Origin: Enterococcus_C asini_A
Lineage (GTDB): Bacteria > Bacillota > Bacilli > Lactobacillales > Enterococcaceae
Assembly: GCF_031928785.1 (NCBI RefSeq)
Contig: NZ_JARQAL010000001.1
Reading direction: 5' to 3' (one strand)
Length of the DNA stretch: 64,000 nucleotides
The position numbers were made by a program, and so were the translations under genes. This document shows positions 34,480 to 42,064 of the stretch, in pieces. Every line of letters starts with the position of its first letter. The stretch's first letter is position 1. Below the pieces are notes generated by a model that was not told the DNA's origin, did not search any database, and was given only the letters and a program-made list of their open reading frames with translations.

Positions 34480-35447
34480 TGAAGTTCTACTTGAAACAAC
34501 ACCGTAGCCGCTTCTTTGGCTTCTTGTTGATACTAGCTTTTTTATTGTGGGTCTTAGGCGTGGCAGAGGCTGCTTCTTGGACATTGTTGCTTTATCTGTT
34601 TTTAGTGGGAGCATTTTTGTTAATTGCTGGTCTGTTATTTGCTTATTCTCGTCAGCGTCGGCTTTACGCTTTTTTATCAGATCAAACAAAGCGAATTATG
34701 CCGGGGGATCAAGATCACTTAAGCCAGGCCATCAGCCACAAAGTCAATCAGTTATTACAAGAACAAGAGAATCAACTGACCAAAGAAAGCCGAGAAAAAG
34801 AACAACAAGTCACGTTTATTAATTTATGGGTGCATCAAATGAAAACGCCCATTGCGGTTTTGGAAATGATGGCCCAAGAAAATCAGCTGGATTCCGTAGA
34901 AGTCTTAAAAGAAACCCAGCGTTTAAAAAGTGGGTTGAATTTAGTCATGAACGAAGCCCGCTTATTAGGTGGAATTGGTGGGGACTTTGTGTTAAAGCAA
35001 GTCTTTTTAAGCAAATTGGTGAATCAAGCGGTGACAGAGCAAAAGAACTTTTTCATTCAGCACCAAGTGTATCCTCAAGTCATGATTTCTGAAGAACTAA
35101 CCTTGATCACCGATGCCAAATGGCTCAGTTTTGTCGTCGAACAACTGGTAGTGAACAGTATTAAATACACCAAACCAGGGGGCAAAGTAAAAATTTCTGC
35201 CACTAAACTCCCTGAAGCTACTGAATTAATCATTGAAGACGAAGGCGTGGGGATTCCTGTTGGTGATTTGCCGCGGATTAAGCAAGCCTTTTTCACAGGA
35301 GAAAATGGCCGTAAATTTGGTGAAGCTACTGGAATGGGACTGTATCTAGTAGATCAAGTCACTGGGGAATTAGGGATTAAGTTTGATCTTCAATCTCAAG
35401 TGGGCAAAGGAACAAAGGCGATTTTGACAATTCCCGATGGACAATAA
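34479..35447 (+). CDS. Intramembrane-sensing histidine kinase, BceS/GraS-like
   Basis: The 322-residue kinase has two close membrane helices (about 12-29 and 34-56) with almost no external loop. It therefore lacks its own sensing domain, the hallmark of kinases that read the state of a BceAB-type transporter. The H-box is LWVHQMKTPIAV with His119. The ATPase domain has N-S-I-K-Y-T (N box), DEGVGIP (G1) and G-M-G-L-Y-L-V (G2). A terminator follows, so the transporter genes are a separate unit. Confidence 0.92.
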   Translation: MKFYLKQHRSRFFGFLLILAFLLWVLGVAEAASWTLLLYLFLVGAFLLIAGLLFAYSRQRRLYAFLSDQTKRIMPGDQDHLSQAISHKVNQLLQEQENQLTKESREKEQQVTFINLWVHQMKTPIAVLEMMAQENQLDSVEVLKETQRLKSGLNLVMNEARLLGGIGGDFVLKQVFLSKLVNQAVTEQKNFFIQHQVYPQVMISEELTLITDAKWLSFVVEQLVVNSIKYTKPGGKVKISATKLPEATELIIEDEGVGIPVGDLPRIKQAFFTGENGRKFGEATGMGLYLVDQVTGELGIKFDLQSQVGKGTKAILTIPDGQ

Positions 35448-35471
35448 TTAGATTTTAGACTTAGTAGTTTG

Positions 35472-35498
35472 GCGTCGGTTGCTACCGACGCTTTTTTA
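35472..35498 (+). terminator. Terminator after the kinase gene
   Basis: GCGTCGGT / ACCGACGC (35472-35479 with 35484-35491) with loop TGCT and six T. Confidence 0.92.
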
Positions 35499-35514
35499 GA
35501 GACTAAGGTAGCAT

Positions 35515-35540
35515 AACACGTTTGTCTTCACCAACGTGTT
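35515..35540 (+). other. Inverted repeat upstream of the ABC transporter
   Basis: AACACGTT (35515-35522) and AACGTGTT (35533-35540) with a 10-base loop; CTAAG and CTTAG further out could extend it. Function unknown. Confidence 0.35.
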
Positions 35541-35576
35541 TAGCTTTTCTTAGCAGAGATACTTCTTGTTTAAAAC

Positions 35577-35613
35577 CTTACAAAGCTGTAAGAATAGAAA
35601 TAGGCAATCTAAT
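35577..35613 (+). promoter_or_regulatory. Candidate response-regulator site and -10 for the BceAB-like operon
   Basis: The palindrome CTTACA-AAGC-TGTAAG (35577-35592) lies where a -35 should be, 15 bases before TCTAAT (35608-35613), and there is no good -35. This fits an activator-dependent promoter for the neighbouring response regulator. The core resembles GraR-type ACAAANNTGT sites, which is inference. Confidence 0.5.
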
Positions 35614-35677
35614 GGCAGTGGGTGTCATTCCTTGATAGACTGAATTTATTGAGAACAAGCAGTAAAAGGAGGAGCAA

Positions 35678-36448
35678 ATGGCAATTTTAGAGATTCAAAA
35701 TTTGGTGAAAAATTATTTTGGGGAAGTCACCGTGGAAGTTTTAAAAGGGATTAATTTAAAAGTGGAAAAAGGGGAGTTTGTAGCCATTATGGGTCCGTCT
35801 GGCAGTGGCAAAACGACTTTGTTAAACTGCGTGGCCACACTAGATACTCCCACATCAGGTAGTATTTTAATAGATGGCGCTGCCCCGCAAAGCTTCAACC
35901 CTAATCAATTGGCAGATTTTCGTCGCCAAAATTTAGGTTTTGTCTTTCAAAATTATAATTTACTGGCTCCTTTAACGGTGATAGAAAACATCGTCTTGCC
36001 TTTAACATTAGAAAAAGAATCTCCGGCAGTTATGCTACCGGCTGCGGAAAATTTAATGAAGGAATTGGACATTCTGGACTTAAAAGACAAGCGGATTTAT
36101 CAGCTTTCAGGAGGCGAGGCACAACGCGTGGCCATTTGCCGGGCCTTGATTCATGAACCAAGTCTCATCTTAGCGGACGAACCTACAGGAAACTTGGATT
36201 CTAAAGCTGCCAATAGTGTAATGGAATTGTTGTCTCAGTTAAATAGTGAGCGACAAGTGACTACCTTAATGGTGACCCACGATGCTTTTTCTGCTAGTTT
36301 TTGCAATCGGGTTGTCTTTATTAAAGATGGTCGATTTTACAATGAACTGTATCTAGGAGATGACCGAGATGAGTTTTATCAAAAAATCTTGACCGTGTTA
36401 AGTCATTTAGGAGGCCGTAGCCATGAGCTTTTACAAGCTGATTACTAA
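35678..36448 (+). CDS. ABC transporter ATPase, BceA/VraF-like
   Basis: The 256-residue ATPase belongs to the MacB/LolD group: Walker A GPSGSGKTT near residues 39-47, Q-loop F-V-F-Q-N-Y-N-L-L, signature LSGGEAQRV, Walker B LILADEPTGNLD and the switch His in VTHD. AAAGGAGGAGC precedes the ATG. It overlaps the permease gene by 26 bases. With the permease it forms a transporter that frees lipid II intermediates from antimicrobial peptides and signals to the kinase (family knowledge). Confidence 0.92.
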   Translation: MAILEIQNLVKNYFGEVTVEVLKGINLKVEKGEFVAIMGPSGSGKTTLLNCVATLDTPTSGSILIDGAAPQSFNPNQLADFRRQNLGFVFQNYNLLAPLTVIENIVLPLTLEKESPAVMLPAAENLMKELDILDLKDKRIYQLSGGEAQRVAICRALIHEPSLILADEPTGNLDSKAANSVMELLSQLNSERQVTTLMVTHDAFSASFCNRVVFIKDGRFYNELYLGDDRDEFYQKILTVLSHLGGRSHELLQADY

Positions 36449-38480
36449 TAATGTGTTGCGGTCTGCTCGCACCTATGGCAGTTATTTTCTCTCCAGTGTG
36501 TTTTCTGTATTTGTGTTTTTTATTTTTGCCATGCTGACTTTTCATCCCCAATTGCAAACCGGGCTCACTGGTTCCAGTGGAGATGTGACTCTTTTAGTTC
36601 GTTTAGCGATGGGTGTGAGTCAAGTTTTGGTAGTATTATTATCCTTTATTTTTTTATGGTATTCCTTTTGGACGTTTGTGAAAGCTCGTAAACGGGATTT
36701 AGGCGTTTACATGATGTTAGGGATGAAACCGAAAGACTTGCGTAAAATGCTCTTTGGGGAAAACATGCTCATTGGCTTTAGTGCTTCTGTGGCGGGGATT
36801 GGTCTAGGGGTATTATTTACGAAAGTGATTTTAATTGTGGTCCAAAAAATTTTAGCCATTGAGTCTGGTTTAAACTTTTACTTTCCTGTTAAAGGCTCGC
36901 TTTTGACTTTTGCGATTTACTTGATTTTATTTTTCTTAGTGAGTTGTCTTATGACTTTTAAAATTCAAACGGAAAATTTAAATCAATTAGGCAAAAGTGA
37001 TGAAACGCCGGTACCATTGCCGAAAACCCATCTTTTATTGGTTGTTGGTGCATTTGCAAGCCTGTTTGTAGGCTATGGGTCTCTTTGGTATTTTCTAAAA
37101 AAAGATGCCAATTTATGGGTTCTGTTAGCCTGTGTACTGTTTACGGTTTTGGCAACCTTTCTCTTTTTCCATCAAGTGATTGTCTATTATTATCAGTGGC
37201 GACGAAAGCGATTGGGATTTTGGCGAGGAAAAAGTATGCTAGCAGTTTCAGAAGGAATTTATCGAGCAAAAGAAAATGCCACGATGTATGCTTTAATTGC
37301 ATGTACTGCTTCTGTGGCCTTGGTGGCGATTTTAAGTACTGCTTCTTTAGGCAGTGCTCAAACTGGGGAACGCAACGGGATTTCACCAGCTTTAGTGCTA
37401 TCAGATAACCCAAGTAGCCAGAGTACCGATTATCCTTTAACCATAGGGAGTAAAATTAATCAACTGATTGAAGAAGCGGGATATGACAGTTTTTATTTTG
37501 TAGGAGAAAGCTATCCAGTGCAGTATTATCCCCAAGGAGATAGTGGAGAATATTTTGCTTATGTTATGAAAGCCTCTGATTTTAATAAGCTGGCAAAAGG
37601 ACTGAAAGAAGCTCCAGTTCATCCTAAATCAGGAGAATTTTTCGAATTGGCCAGCTCTATTAGTCAATTGGAAGAGTTTAAAAACATGACAAAAAAAGAG
37701 CGGACAAAAAAACAAGAGATTGTCACTAAAGGGGGCAAGAAAACTGTCGCCTTTAAAAAAATACCACGGCAGTTTCGCATTGCCCAGAGCTATCATTTTT
37801 ACATTGCCGCAGATGAAGAAGTGGAGCAATTTTTCATAGCAGAAAAAAATGATTTGACAGCTACTCGCTATCAGATCATCGATTATCAAGAGTGGCAGAC
37901 AGATAAAAAACTAAGCCATGAAATCCAACAAATTCTAACCCAAGACCGACTTCGATTTGATAAAGCTTTCGAAAAGCTTTATGCAGAGGAAGAGGAAAAA
38001 ACAGATATGCAAGCTGCTTACGATGAAGTGTATCGCGACTATTATAGTTACGAATCCCGTTACGAGCTGTGGCAAAATCAGCGACAAGCCAATGGTTTAG
38101 TGTTGATGATTGGTTTGCTTTTAGGTGGTGTCTTCTTTATCTTTACCGCTTCTATCTTTTATTTCCGCCTCTTTGGGGATTTGGAAAAAGCTGGTCGTTA
38201 TCATCAAAGCCTGTATCAAATCGGATTGTCCCCGAAAATGCGCCATCAATTAGTCACTGGTCAAATGGCTTCCATGTTTTTTATCCCTTTATTAGTGGCA
38301 ATTTTACATTCCAGCGTGGCTTATTGGGGAATCGTGGAATTGGCCCAGTTAAATATCTGGTCCACGTTTTTTAAGATTATCGGCTATTACTTAATTGCCA
38401 TGTTGGGATTGTGCTTGTTCTGTCGCTATTTTTATTTACGTAACTTGGATACAAGAGCGGAGAATCCTGAAAAGATTTGA
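36423..38480 (+). CDS. ABC transporter permease, BceB/VraG-like
   Basis: The 685-residue permease has about ten membrane segments: a first FtsX-type cluster (about 18-310) and a last group (about 556-675). A large external domain of some 200 residues lies between segments 7 and 8 (about 320-550), rich in Glu, Lys and Tyr. This topology is specific for BceB-type detoxification pumps. The motif R-D-L-G-V-Y-M-M-L-G-M near residues 98-108 is the cytoplasmic coupling region. GGAGG precedes the ATG. The peptide it responds to cannot be predicted. Confidence 0.92.
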   Translation: MSFYKLITNNVLRSARTYGSYFLSSVFSVFVFFIFAMLTFHPQLQTGLTGSSGDVTLLVRLAMGVSQVLVVLLSFIFLWYSFWTFVKARKRDLGVYMMLGMKPKDLRKMLFGENMLIGFSASVAGIGLGVLFTKVILIVVQKILAIESGLNFYFPVKGSLLTFAIYLILFFLVSCLMTFKIQTENLNQLGKSDETPVPLPKTHLLLVVGAFASLFVGYGSLWYFLKKDANLWVLLACVLFTVLATFLFFHQVIVYYYQWRRKRLGFWRGKSMLAVSEGIYRAKENATMYALIACTASVALVAILSTASLGSAQTGERNGISPALVLSDNPSSQSTDYPLTIGSKINQLIEEAGYDSFYFVGESYPVQYYPQGDSGEYFAYVMKASDFNKLAKGLKEAPVHPKSGEFFELASSISQLEEFKNMTKKERTKKQEIVTKGGKKTVAFKKIPRQFRIAQSYHFYIAADEEVEQFFIAEKNDLTATRYQIIDYQEWQTDKKLSHEIQQILTQDRLRFDKAFEKLYAEEEEKTDMQAAYDEVYRDYYSYESRYELWQNQRQANGLVLMIGLLLGGVFFIFTASIFYFRLFGDLEKAGRYHQSLYQIGLSPKMRHQLVTGQMASMFFIPLLVAILHSSVAYWGIVELAQLNIWSTFFKIIGYYLIAMLGLCLFCRYFYLRNLDTRAENPEKI

Positions 38481-38482
38481 CC

Positions 38483-38557
38483 TTTACACAATCTTTACAG
38501 CCCTTCATGTAAACTTTACTTTCTTTTGGCGGCATCTTTACAGCTCCTTGCTAAACT
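38483..38557 (+). promoter_or_regulatory. PhoP-box-like repeats and promoter of pstS
   Basis: TTTACA at 38483 and 38494, TCATGT at 38505 and TTTACT near 38515 repeat at about 11-base intervals. That is the arrangement of PhoP boxes (TTMACA direct repeats) in Gram-positive bacteria. Another TTTACA at 38537-38542 lies in the -35 area and TAAACT (38552-38557) could be the -10. Confidence 0.65.
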
Positions 38558-38588
38558 GTTCTTGTAAGCAAAGAAAGGAGCAAAGAAA

Positions 38589-39470
38589 GTGAAAAAATTC
38601 TATGTGATGGCATTAGCTACCTTAGTGTTACTAAGTGCTTGTGGCAGTCAAAAAGCAGAAAGTAAGACCGGGGATACCAATCAGAATGAAGGGACAGAAA
38701 TCGTAGCAGTAGGTTCCACAGCTTTACAGCCTTTAGTGGATGCTGCTAAAGAAAGTTTTACTGCTGAAAATAGTAACTACCAAATTACCGTTCAAGGTGG
38801 TGGTAGCGGCACTGGGTTATCTCAAGTGGAGTCAGGAGCCGTGACCATTGGCAATTCTGACGTTTTTGCAGAGGAAAAAGATGGAGTGGATGCCTCGGCT
38901 TTAACGGACCATAAAGTGGCTGTGGTGGGGATGGCGCCAGTCGTCAATAAAGAAGTTGGCGTAAGCGACCTAACCAAAGAACAATTAATCGCGATCTTTA
39001 CCGGCAAAATTACCAACTGGAAAGAAGTGGGTGGCAAAGACCAAGAGGTTGCGGTAATTAACCGGGCTTCTGGAAGTGGTACGCGAGCAACCTTTGAAAA
39101 ATGGGGCTTAGATGAGGCAAAGACAGTGCAGTCACAAGAACAGGATTCTTCCGGTACCGTGAAGAAAATTGTGGCAGAAACACCAGGAGCGATTAGCTAC
39201 TTAGCATTGTCTTACATTGATGATACTTTGACTCCTTTGGCTTTGGATGGTGTTGAGGCCACTGCCGAAAATATTGCTACAAACGACTGGCCGATTTGGT
39301 CTTATGAACACATGTATACGAAGGGAGAACCCGATAAACAGGTACAGGTTTTCCTAGATTACATGTTGGAAGATGAAGTTCAAAATGGTCCAGTAAAAGA
39401 CTTAGGGTACTTGCCCATCACTTCGATGAAAGTAGAGCGAGACGCTAATGGCAATGTGAAAGATTTATAA
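38589..39470 (+). CDS. pstS: Phosphate ABC transporter substrate-binding lipoprotein PstS
   Basis: The 293-residue protein begins with GTG after AAAGGAGCAAA and has the lipobox LLSACGS (Cys near residue 19). The mature part carries the phosphate-binding segments G-S-T-A-L-Q-P-L, G-G-S-G-T-G-L and R-A-S-G-S-G-T-R-A-T-F, and the I-F-T-G-K-I-T-N-W stretch typical of PstS. It would bind phosphate outside the membrane. A strong terminator follows and no pstC, pstA or pstB is in the window, so it must work with a transporter encoded elsewhere. Confidence 0.92.
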   Translation: MKKFYVMALATLVLLSACGSQKAESKTGDTNQNEGTEIVAVGSTALQPLVDAAKESFTAENSNYQITVQGGGSGTGLSQVESGAVTIGNSDVFAEEKDGVDASALTDHKVAVVGMAPVVNKEVGVSDLTKEQLIAIFTGKITNWKEVGGKDQEVAVINRASGSGTRATFEKWGLDEAKTVQSQEQDSSGTVKKIVAETPGAISYLALSYIDDTLTPLALDGVEATAENIATNDWPIWSYEHMYTKGEPDKQVQVFLDYMLEDEVQNGPVKDLGYLPITSMKVERDANGNVKDL

Positions 39471-39478
39471 GGGAAAAG

Positions 39479-39521
39479 AAAACCTTGAATGCTGCTTATT
39501 TCGTAGCATTCAAGGTTTTTT
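39479..39521 (+). terminator. Terminator after pstS
   Basis: A perfect 15-base stem containing CCTTGAATGCT (39479-39493) pairs with 39505-39519, followed by T. Confidence 0.92.
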
Positions 39522-39547
39522 GTGTTTAAAGATTTTTCTCTGATTAC

Positions 39548-39562
39548 TGAAAATGATTATCA
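39548..39562 (+). promoter_or_regulatory. Fur-type box upstream of the hydrogenase operon
   Basis: TGAAAATGATTATCA matches the 7-1-7 Fur/PerR-family consensus TGATAATNATTATCA at all defined positions but one. It lies about 30 bases upstream of the putative -35. Confidence 0.6.
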
Positions 39563-39590
39563 ATGAGAATCCGGAGAACTTGCGCTTTTT

Positions 39591-39641
39591 TTCACATTAT
39601 CAAATTTTAATTTGCTAAAATAAATAATGAAAGCGCTATAA
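39591..39641 (+). promoter_or_regulatory. Promoter and cre-like site of the hydrogenase operon
   Basis: TTCACA (39591-39596) and the extended -10 TGC-TAAAAT (39613-39621) give a 19-base spacer. TGAAAGCGCTATAA (39628-39641) matches the catabolite-responsive consensus TGNAANCGNWNNCA except for one base and covers the expected start site, a position where CcpA represses. Confidence 0.6.
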
Positions 39642-39668
39642 ATAAAATGTTCAGGAGGGGGAGCGAGT

Positions 39669-40181
39669 ATGAGTGAACAAACAGTTGTCTTTGAATTTAT
39701 CGAAACTACTAGCCAAGCTCAGGAACTGGCAGCAATTTTGGAACGCTTAAAGACCCAAGATGGCGGGCAGATGCCTGCTTTGCAAGAAGCACAACGGATT
39801 TATGGCTACTTGCCCATCGAGGTCTTGCAGCGGATTTCCAAAGAGTTAGCAGTGCCTTTAGAGAAGTTATACAGCACAGCAACTTTTTATTCCCAATTTA
39901 CCTTTGTACCAAAAGGAGAATACACCATTAGTATTTGCATGGGAACTGCTTGTTATGTAAAAGGTGCGGGGAATCTTTTAGATGCTTATGAGTTAGAGCT
40001 GGGCATTAAGGCAGGGGAGACTACCGCCGATCGCAAGTTTACCTTGGAGTCTTGTCGCTGTATTGGCGCTTGCGGCTTAGCGCCAGTTTTAACCGTAAAT
40101 GAAGAAGTTTACGGGCGCCTTTCCCAGAAAAAAGGGGACAAAGTGTTAGCGACTTATTTGAAGCAGGCAAAGGAGGGGTGA
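39669..40181 (+). CDS. hydC: NAD(P)-linked [FeFe] hydrogenase, NuoE-like subunit (HydC)
   Basis: The 170-residue thioredoxin-like [2Fe-2S] protein is related to NuoE of complex I and to HydC/HndA of trimeric hydrogenases. A helical N-terminal part (about 15-80, with A-L-Q-E-A-Q-R-I-Y-G-Y-L-P) precedes the cluster domain. There the ligands are C-M-G-T-A-C (C-x4-C) and C-R-C-I-G-A-C, using the C-x3-C pair. The AGGAGGGGG site precedes the ATG. Three bases separate it from hydB. It passes electrons within the complex near the flavin. Confidence 0.93.
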   Translation: MSEQTVVFEFIETTSQAQELAAILERLKTQDGGQMPALQEAQRIYGYLPIEVLQRISKELAVPLEKLYSTATFYSQFTFVPKGEYTISICMGTACYVKGAGNLLDAYELELGIKAGETTADRKFTLESCRCIGACGLAPVLTVNEEVYGRLSQKKGDKVLATYLKQAKEG

Positions 40182-40184
40182 GGG

Positions 40185-42053
40185 ATGAAAACCTGGCAAG
40201 AGTTAAAGGAATTACAAAGTCAATCTCGTAAAAATGTCGCCATTCGCCTCGATGAAGTTGACCCAGATTTAAAATGGGAGATTTTAGTCTGTGGGGGAAC
40301 TGGTTGTTTGTCTTCAAAGAGTCGAGAAGTAATGACGGTATTAAATGAAGAATTGGCGAAAAATAATCTCACCCAGGAAGTACGAGTCGTAGGGACGGGC
40401 TGTTTTGGTCTTTGTGCCCAAGGTCCCATTGTTATCGTCTATCCTGGCGGGACTTTTTATCATCAAGTAAAACCAAAAGATGCGAAAAAAATCGTCGAAA
40501 AACACTTAATTGGTGGCACTCCCGTCGAAAAATTGCTCTATCACGATCATGAAACAAAAGAAGTCATTAATAAACTGTTAGATACGCCTTTTTATCATAA
40601 ACAAGAACGGGTGGCTTTGCGAAATTGCGGTCGCATTGATCCGGAAAAAATTGAAGAATACATTGCGTTTAACGGCTATCAGGCATTAGCTAAAGTGTTA
40701 CACGAATATACCGGTGATGATGTGTTGACTATTCTAAAAGAATCTGGGTTAAGAGGTCGAGGAGGTGCCGGTTTTCCCACCTATATGAAATGGACTTTTG
40801 CCAAAAACAGTCCCGGTGCACAAAAATATGTAGTGTGTAATGCCGATGAAGGTGACCCCGGGGCTTTTATGGATCGTTCGGTATTAGAAGGAGATCCCCA
40901 TGCAGTAATTGAGGCCATGGCGATTGCTGGCTACACCATTGGCGCCAATCAAGGCTATGTTTATGTGCGGGCAGAGTATCCCACGGCAGTCCATCGTTTG
41001 CAAATTGCCATTGAACAAGCCCGAGCGGCAGGTTTATTAGGAAACAATATTTTTGGAACTGATTTTTCTTTCCAATTAGATATTCGCTTAGGCTCTGGGG
41101 CGTTTGTTTGTGGGGAAGAGACCGCTTTATTAGAAAGTATTGAAGGTCATCGGGGAGAACCCCGACCCCGGCCGCCATTTCCAGCTGTGAAAGGACTTTT
41201 TGGAAAACCTACCATTGTGAACAATGTGGAGACCTTAGCCAATATTGCCCAGATTATCGTGAAAGGCCCCGCTTGGTTTGCTGCCATGGGTACAGAAAAA
41301 TCCAAGGGAACTAAAGTTTTTGCCTTAGGGGGCAAAATTCAAAATACCGGCTTAGTGGAAATCCCCATGGGCACCACACTGCGTGAAATTGTTGAGGACA
41401 TTGGTGGCGGCATTCCTGATGGGAAAGCTTTTAAAGCAGCTCAAACTGGCGGGCCTTCTGGTGGTTGTATTCCAGCAGAAAAATACGATGTGCCCATTGA
41501 TTATGACAATCTTTTGGAAATTGGCTCGATGATGGGTTCCGGGGGCTTGATTGTCATGGATGAAGACAATTGTATGGTGGATATTGCTAAATTTTTCTTA
41601 GAGTTCACTGTAGAAGAAAGCTGTGGGAAGTGTGCGCCGTGTCGAATTGGCACGAAGCGTCTTTTAGAAATCTTAGACAAGATTACGACTGGTCGGGCGA
41701 CTATGGCGGATTTGGATAAAATGGAAGAACTGTGCTACCACATTAAGGAAAATTCACTGTGTGGGTTAGGTCAGTCCGCACCGAATCCGGTTTTGTCCAC
41801 TTACCAATATTTTAAAGAAGAATATTTAGCCCATGTGGTAGAACATCGCTGTCCAGCAGGAGTCTGTAAAAATTTGATTCAATACAAAATCAACCCGGAA
41901 ACTTGTACGGGCTGTACTGTTTGTGCCAAGGTCTGTCCAGTATCAGCCATTTCTGGTGAAAAAAAGATGGCCCATGAAATTGATCCAGCAGTTTGTATCA
42001 AGTGTGGTTTGTGTATAGATACTTGTCGGTTTGATGCTATTTACGTGCAATAG
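40185..42053 (+). CDS. hydB: NAD(P)-linked [FeFe] hydrogenase, NuoF-like flavoprotein subunit (HydB)
   Basis: This 622-residue subunit holds the FMN and NAD(H) site. Domains: N-terminal [2Fe-2S] region (C-G-G-T-G-C near 36-41 and G-C-F-G-L-C); NuoF core with GLRGRGGAGFPT and C-G-E-E-T-A-L-L-E-S; SLBB segment; [4Fe-4S] site E-S-C-G-K-C-A-P-C plus C-G-L-G; C-terminal tail with two ferredoxin [4Fe-4S] motifs (CTGCTVCAKVCP and CIKCGLCIDTC). This composition is that of HydB/HndC from electron-bifurcating hydrogenases, where NADH and reduced ferredoxin together reduce protons, or the reverse. Confidence 0.94.
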   Translation: MKTWQELKELQSQSRKNVAIRLDEVDPDLKWEILVCGGTGCLSSKSREVMTVLNEELAKNNLTQEVRVVGTGCFGLCAQGPIVIVYPGGTFYHQVKPKDAKKIVEKHLIGGTPVEKLLYHDHETKEVINKLLDTPFYHKQERVALRNCGRIDPEKIEEYIAFNGYQALAKVLHEYTGDDVLTILKESGLRGRGGAGFPTYMKWTFAKNSPGAQKYVVCNADEGDPGAFMDRSVLEGDPHAVIEAMAIAGYTIGANQGYVYVRAEYPTAVHRLQIAIEQARAAGLLGNNIFGTDFSFQLDIRLGSGAFVCGEETALLESIEGHRGEPRPRPPFPAVKGLFGKPTIVNNVETLANIAQIIVKGPAWFAAMGTEKSKGTKVFALGGKIQNTGLVEIPMGTTLREIVEDIGGGIPDGKAFKAAQTGGPSGGCIPAEKYDVPIDYDNLLEIGSMMGSGGLIVMDEDNCMVDIAKFFLEFTVEESCGKCAPCRIGTKRLLEILDKITTGRATMADLDKMEELCYHIKENSLCGLGQSAPNPVLSTYQYFKEEYLAHVVEHRCPAGVCKNLIQYKINPETCTGCTVCAKVCPVSAISGEKKMAHEIDPAVCIKCGLCIDTCRFDAIYVQ

Positions 42054-42064
42054 GAGGGATTAGG

